Of a stretch of DNA of 10,396 nt, positions 7,381 to 10,396 are shown piece after piece. Made by a program: the position numbers and the translations under genes. Within the stretch, counting starts at the first letter, position 1; the number at the start of each line of letters is the position of its first letter. The notes under the pieces were generated by a model. The model did no database searches. It was not told where the DNA came from and saw nothing but the letters and a program-made list of their open reading frames with translations. Source of the stretch: Fidelibacterota bacterium SCGC AAA003-L08 (GTDB lineage: Bacteria > Fidelibacterota > Marinisomatia > SCGC-AAA003-L08 > D37C17). Where the stretch lies: the NCBI GenBank assembly GCA_000405805.1, contig ASPJ01000036.1, forward strand, positions 1 through 10,396, given 5' to 3'.

Positions 7381-9156
7381 TTGAAGACTAGAACACATAC
7401 ATGTGGAGAATTGCGCAAAACTAATATTGGCGACACTGTTTCTTTGAATGGTTGGATATCAAAAACTCGAGATTTAGGAGCATTGACATTCATAGATTTA
7501 AGAGATCGATATGGGAAAACTCAAATTGTATTTAATAAGGATATTAGTTTAGCAGCATTTGAATCAGCTAAAAGTTTAGGGTTAGAAGATGTAATAGGAA
7601 TTACAGGAAAAGTCGTCCCCAGGCCTGAGGATGCTATTAATAGCAATATACTTACAGGAGATATTGATGTTGAAGTCTATGATATTATTGTATATAATGA
7701 GTCAGATACTCCTCCCTTTGATATAAATGATAGACAGTCAGCGTCAGAAGACCATCGTTTAAAATTTCGATATTTAGAGCTGCGAACCAGGGAATTACAA
7801 GACAATATGATTTTACGACACAGGGCTTCCATTGCAACGAGAAATTTCTTATCTTCACGAGATTTTATTGAGGTTGAAACTCCTATTCTTATGAAATCAA
7901 CCCCGGAAGGAGCTCGAGATTTTCTTGTTCCAAGTAGAATTCATAAAGGTTCTTTCTATGCTTTGCCACAATCTCCTCAAACGTATAAACAATTATTAAT
8001 GGTTTCTGGTTTAGATAAATATTTTCAAATTGTGAAGTGCTTCAGAGACGAAGATTTTAGAGCTGATAGACAGCCAGAATTTACTCAGATTGATATTGAG
8101 ATGTCATTTGCCAAACAGCAGGATATCATAGATTTAGGAACTGGTTTAACATCATATTTATGGAAAGAAATTTTAGATATTGATTTACCAAAGGAATTTC
8201 CAATTTATTCATACAATGAGACTATGGAGAGATTTGGCTCCGATAAACCAGATACTAGATTTGGAATGGAACTTCAAGAATTTTCAGAGTTTGTAAAAGT
8301 TTCAGATTTTAATGCGTTTAAAACAATTCTAGAATCTAATGGAATTGTTAAGGCAATAGTATGTCCAAATGCTAATAATTATAGTAGAAAAATTATAGAT
8401 GAGTTAACTGAGTATCTTAAAAAATATTTTGGAGCTAAGGGTTTGGCGTGGATGAAATGTAATGATGGGAAATTAGATGGTGGGATAAGTAAATTTTTCG
8501 ATCAAGACAACCAAAATAATATTATATCTTCTCTAGATGTCAAGGATAATGAAATTATATTTATCATAGGAGATAAATCGAAGATAGTATTTCATTCATT
8601 AGGGGCATTACGGCTAGAACTGGCGAAGCGGGAATCTTTAATAGACCAGTCTAAGTGGGCCCCATTATGGGTAGTTGATTTTCCATTAGTAGATTGGAAT
8701 GAAGATAATAATAGATGGGATGCTTTACATCATCCATTCACGGCTCCAAATCCAGAAGATATTGATATGCTTGGAACCTCTCCTGGGGAAGTAAGGTCTC
8801 TTGGTTATGATATTGTTATGAATGGCTATGAGCTTGGAGGAGGGTCTATAAGAATACATGATAAAAATATGCAACAGGATATATTCAAGCTATTAGGCGT
8901 ATCTGATGAAAAAGCCGAAGAAAAATTTGGATTTTTAATGAATGCATTTAAATATGGTGCCCCTCCACATGGAGGTATGGCTTTTGGATTTGATAGAATT
9001 GTGATGTTAATGGTAAATTCTAATCAAATAAGAGATGTAATTGCTTTCCCTAAAACTACTTCGGCTATGTCTTTGATGGATAAATCACCATCCAAGGTGG
9101 ATTCTGACCAACTTAATGAATTGGGTTTGCGAATCATTGATGGTGATGATAGTTAA
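7381..9156 (+). CDS. aspS: Aspartate--tRNA ligase, bacterial type
   Basis: This cytoplasmic class II synthetase charges tRNA-Asp with aspartate using ATP. Its 591 residues match the bacterial length. The N-terminal OB-fold anticodon-binding domain covers about 1-105 (GWISKTRDLGALTFIDLRD). Motif 1 lies around 161-168 (DFIEVETP). Motif 2 is intact at 221-238 (FRDEDFRADRQPEFTQID). The bacterial GAD insertion domain occupies roughly 295-405. Active-site elements HHPFT (450-454) and GYELGGGSIRIH (482-493) are present, and motif 3 is at 526-540 with GFDR where E. coli has GLDR. L32 in RDLG matches the form typical of tRNA-Asp-specific enzymes rather than the RDHG of non-discriminating ones. D84, at the second position discussed for specificity, matches neither state cleanly. 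The TTG start is preceded by a good ribosome binding site. The gene is followed after 71 bases by an intrinsic terminator. Confidence 0.98.
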   Translation: MKTRTHTCGELRKTNIGDTVSLNGWISKTRDLGALTFIDLRDRYGKTQIVFNKDISLAAFESAKSLGLEDVIGITGKVVPRPEDAINSNILTGDIDVEVYDIIVYNESDTPPFDINDRQSASEDHRLKFRYLELRTRELQDNMILRHRASIATRNFLSSRDFIEVETPILMKSTPEGARDFLVPSRIHKGSFYALPQSPQTYKQLLMVSGLDKYFQIVKCFRDEDFRADRQPEFTQIDIEMSFAKQQDIIDLGTGLTSYLWKEILDIDLPKEFPIYSYNETMERFGSDKPDTRFGMELQEFSEFVKVSDFNAFKTILESNGIVKAIVCPNANNYSRKIIDELTEYLKKYFGAKGLAWMKCNDGKLDGGISKFFDQDNQNNIISSLDVKDNEIIFIIGDKSKIVFHSLGALRLELAKRESLIDQSKWAPLWVVDFPLVDWNEDNNRWDALHHPFTAPNPEDIDMLGTSPGEVRSLGYDIVMNGYELGGGSIRIHDKNMQQDIFKLLGVSDEKAEEKFGFLMNAFKYGAPPHGGMAFGFDRIVMLMVNSNQIRDVIAFPKTTSAMSLMDKSPSKVDSDQLNELGLRIIDGDDS

Positions 9157-9227
9157 TTTGAATTAGAAGGTTTATGTTATAAATTTAGCTGCTTTATGAA
9201 AACAATTTTTTTATATTTTAATTTACC

Positions 9228-9268
9228 AAATCCCATTGCGAAATTTTGCTAGTGGGATTTTTCTATTT
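9228..9268 (+). terminator. Rho-independent terminator downstream of aspS
   Basis: AAATCCCA (9228-9235) pairs perfectly with TGGGATTT (9253-9260). The 17-base loop can form a small inner stem (GCGA with TTGC). The 3' arm runs into TTTTT (9258-9262) and further T-rich sequence. It is well placed to end the mscS-to-aspS run of genes. It also lies only 20 bases upstream of the phoH start codon, so it would be part of any phoH transcript begun further upstream. Confidence 0.8.
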
Positions 9269-9270
9269 AT

Positions 9271-9275
9271 AAGGG
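9271..9275 (+). promoter_or_regulatory. Ribosome binding site for TTG-started phoH
   Basis: AAGGG is seven bases before the TTG at 9283. The alternative in-frame ATG at 9307 has only AT-rich sequence before it, so TTG is preferred. Confidence 0.7.
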
Positions 9276-9282
9276 TCCTGAA

Positions 9283-10230
9283 TTGAAAAAAATATTTAAT
9301 ATATCAATGGTAGATGCATTATCCTTCATAGGCCCAAAAGATGAAAACATTAAATTAATAGAAGAATCTTTCAAATCTAAAATAGTAGTCCGAGGGGATG
9401 AAATAATAGTAGATGGGATGAAGAAGGAAATTGAAATTATCAATTTGTTAGTAAATGATATGATTATTACTATTAACAATAAAGGGTTCGTTGAAAAAGA
9501 TGATGTTAAATTACTAATAAATTTATCAAAATCAGGGCAATCTTCAATAGATTTTATAGATAGTGACTCTCCTATTATCTTGCATACTCATAGAGGTGCA
9601 ATATATGCAAAAACAAAAGGTCAAAAAGCTTATCTCAAAGCTGTAAAAGAAAATGATATTGTATTTGCGATAGGTCCTGCAGGAACAGGAAAAACATATC
9701 AAGCTGTCGCAAGTGCCGTAGATGCTTTAAAAAGTAAAATTGTAGATAAAATCATTATTACTAGACCTGCAGTTGAAGCAGGAGAAAGACTTGGGTTTTT
9801 GCCGGGAGACTTGAAAAATAAAGTTGACCCATATTTAACTCCTCTATTTGATGCATTAAGTGATATGATTCAAAGAGATAAATTAAAAATATATCTAGAT
9901 AGCTCAGTTATCGAAGTTGCTCCACTAGCATATATGAGAGGTAGAACATTACATAATTCTTTTATTATTTTAGATGAAGCTCAAAATGCAACTAAAACTC
10001 AAATGAAAATGTTTTTAACAAGACTTGGAGTTACTTCAAAATCAATTATAACAGGAGATATAACTCAAATAGATTTGCCTCCAAAAGAAAAATCTGGATT
10101 AGTAGATGCAATTAAAGTACTAAAAAAAATCAAAGGTATTTCTTTTATCAATTTTGATGAAAATGATGTTGTTAGACATAAATTAATTAAAGATATAATT
10201 AAAGCATATGGAGATAATAATGGAAAATAA
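9283..10230 (+). CDS. phoH: PhoH family P-loop ATPase (YbeZ-like)
   Basis: This is a 315-residue cytoplasmic ATPase of the PhoH/YbeZ family, linked in other bacteria to RNA metabolism and rRNA maturation and often encoded beside ybeY. An N-terminal domain (about 1-105) precedes the ATPase core. The Walker A motif is GPAGTGKT at 131-138. The family signature TRPAVEAGERLGFLPGDL spans 160-177. Walker B is FIILDEAQN at 227-235. The sensor-like ITGDITQIDLP ends at 266, and R298 in DVVRH is a likely arginine-finger-type residue. The length is normal and nothing is disrupted. Despite the name, only some members belong to a phosphate-starvation regulon, and I see no clear Pho box upstream. The expected ybeY does not follow; a thiolase gene starts inside the last 11 bases instead. 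Family assignment is firm; the exact RNA substrate is unknown. Confidence 0.95.
   Translation: MKKIFNISMVDALSFIGPKDENIKLIEESFKSKIVVRGDEIIVDGMKKEIEIINLLVNDMIITINNKGFVEKDDVKLLINLSKSGQSSIDFIDSDSPIILHTHRGAIYAKTKGQKAYLKAVKENDIVFAIGPAGTGKTYQAVASAVDALKSKIVDKIIITRPAVEAGERLGFLPGDLKNKVDPYLTPLFDALSDMIQRDKLKIYLDSSVIEVAPLAYMRGRTLHNSFIILDEAQNATKTQMKMFLTRLGVTSKSIITGDITQIDLPPKEKSGLVDAIKVLKKIKGISFINFDENDVVRHKLIKDIIKAYGDNNGK
10210..10214 (+). promoter_or_regulatory. Ribosome binding site for the thiolase gene
   Basis: GGAGA lies within the end of phoH, five bases before the ATG at 10220. It supports a start that overlaps the phoH stop codon and implies translational coupling. Confidence 0.7.
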
Positions 10231-10396
10231 TGATATAGTAATAGTATCATATGCAAGAACTCCAATAGGTTCTTTTGGAGGTTGTTTAAGTTCTATTTCA
10301 GCAACAATCCTGGGAGCTAGAGCAATTGAGTCATCAATTAAAAAAATAAATTTATCTGAAAAAAATATTGATCAGGTTATTATGGGCAATGTGTTG
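10220..10396 (+). CDS. Thiolase (acetyl-CoA C-acetyltransferase), 5' part only
   Basis: The first 59 codons are present and the gene continues beyond the right edge. Biosynthetic thiolases condense two acetyl-CoA into acetoacetyl-CoA; degradative ones run the reverse in fatty-acid oxidation. The N-terminus has the family signature: IVIVSYARTPIGSFGG (6-21), an LGARAIESSI helix (31-40) and QVIMGNVL (52-59). These match the acetyl-CoA acetyltransferase branch well. The catalytic cysteine near residue 90 and the C-terminal His/Cys region are outside the window, so the choice between acetoacetyl-CoA thiolase and a longer-chain thiolase cannot be made. The reading frame overlaps phoH by 11 bases. 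An operon with phoH is likely, though no metabolic link is apparent. Confidence 0.93.
   Translation, partial: MENNDIVIVSYARTPIGSFGGCLSSISATILGARAIESSIKKINLSEKNIDQVIMGNVL

Noticed and set aside
9157..9227. Riboswitch or structured small RNA in the spacer before phoH
   Set aside because: Apart from the terminator, only weak A-T pairings (for example ATAAA with TTTAT) are visible, with no conserved riboswitch core.
9267..9479. Minus-strand hydrophobic 70-codon frame over the start of phoH
   Set aside because: It is antisense to the PhoH N-terminal domain; the Ile/Phe-rich content is the expected reverse of AT-rich Lys/Asn/Asp codons.
10065..10265. Minus-strand 66-codon frame over the phoH/thiolase junction
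   Set aside because: Antisense to two well-recognised families with no domain of its own.

Overview
The window is AT-rich, and every recognisable gene lies on the + strand with very short spacers. It reads as a chromosomal stretch from an uncultured marine bacterium of the Fibrobacterota-Chlorobi-Bacteroidota side of the tree. The best guess is Candidatus Marinimicrobia (SAR406) or a close relative. This rests on the PNPFNPxT type IX secretion C-terminal domain, on a giant acidic surface protein with motifs I associate with that group, and on an Asp-box propeller ending in a type I dockerin. The assignment is inference from protein style; there is no rRNA gene here to confirm it.

Layout: 2-328 is the 3' end of a small MscS-type channel gene. 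341-4444 encodes a 1367-residue secreted protein with a signal peptide, a long core of unknown function, a fibronectin-III-like stretch and a type IX sorting domain. 4454-6916 (TTG start) encodes an 820-residue exported Asp-box (BNR/Vps10-like) beta-propeller with a complete C-terminal dockerin. 6921-7328 encodes an OsmC-family protein with both redox cysteines. 7381-9156 (TTG start) is aspS, encoding aspartyl-tRNA synthetase. A 126-base spacer holds an intrinsic terminator. 9283-10230 (TTG start) is a phoH-family ATPase gene. From 10220, overlapping the end of phoH, a thiolase gene (acetyl-CoA C-acetyltransferase) runs off the right edge.

The first five genes are separated by 12, 9, 4 and 52 bases with no terminator between them, so they could be read as one transcript ending at the hairpin near 9228-9262. 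The two large secreted proteins form an envelope or surface pair with different C-terminal modules, one a sorting domain and the other a dockerin. OsmC, AspRS and PhoH are housekeeping or stress proteins, and no shared pathway links them to the surface pair. I see no tRNA, rRNA, CRISPR array, insertion sequence, phage gene or origin.

I did not find a clearly new system. The points most worth a second look are the uncharacterised core of the giant protein, the paired sorting-domain and dockerin proteins, and the terminator hairpin only 20 bases upstream of the phoH start codon, with a short ORF whose stop codon falls in the hairpin loop.
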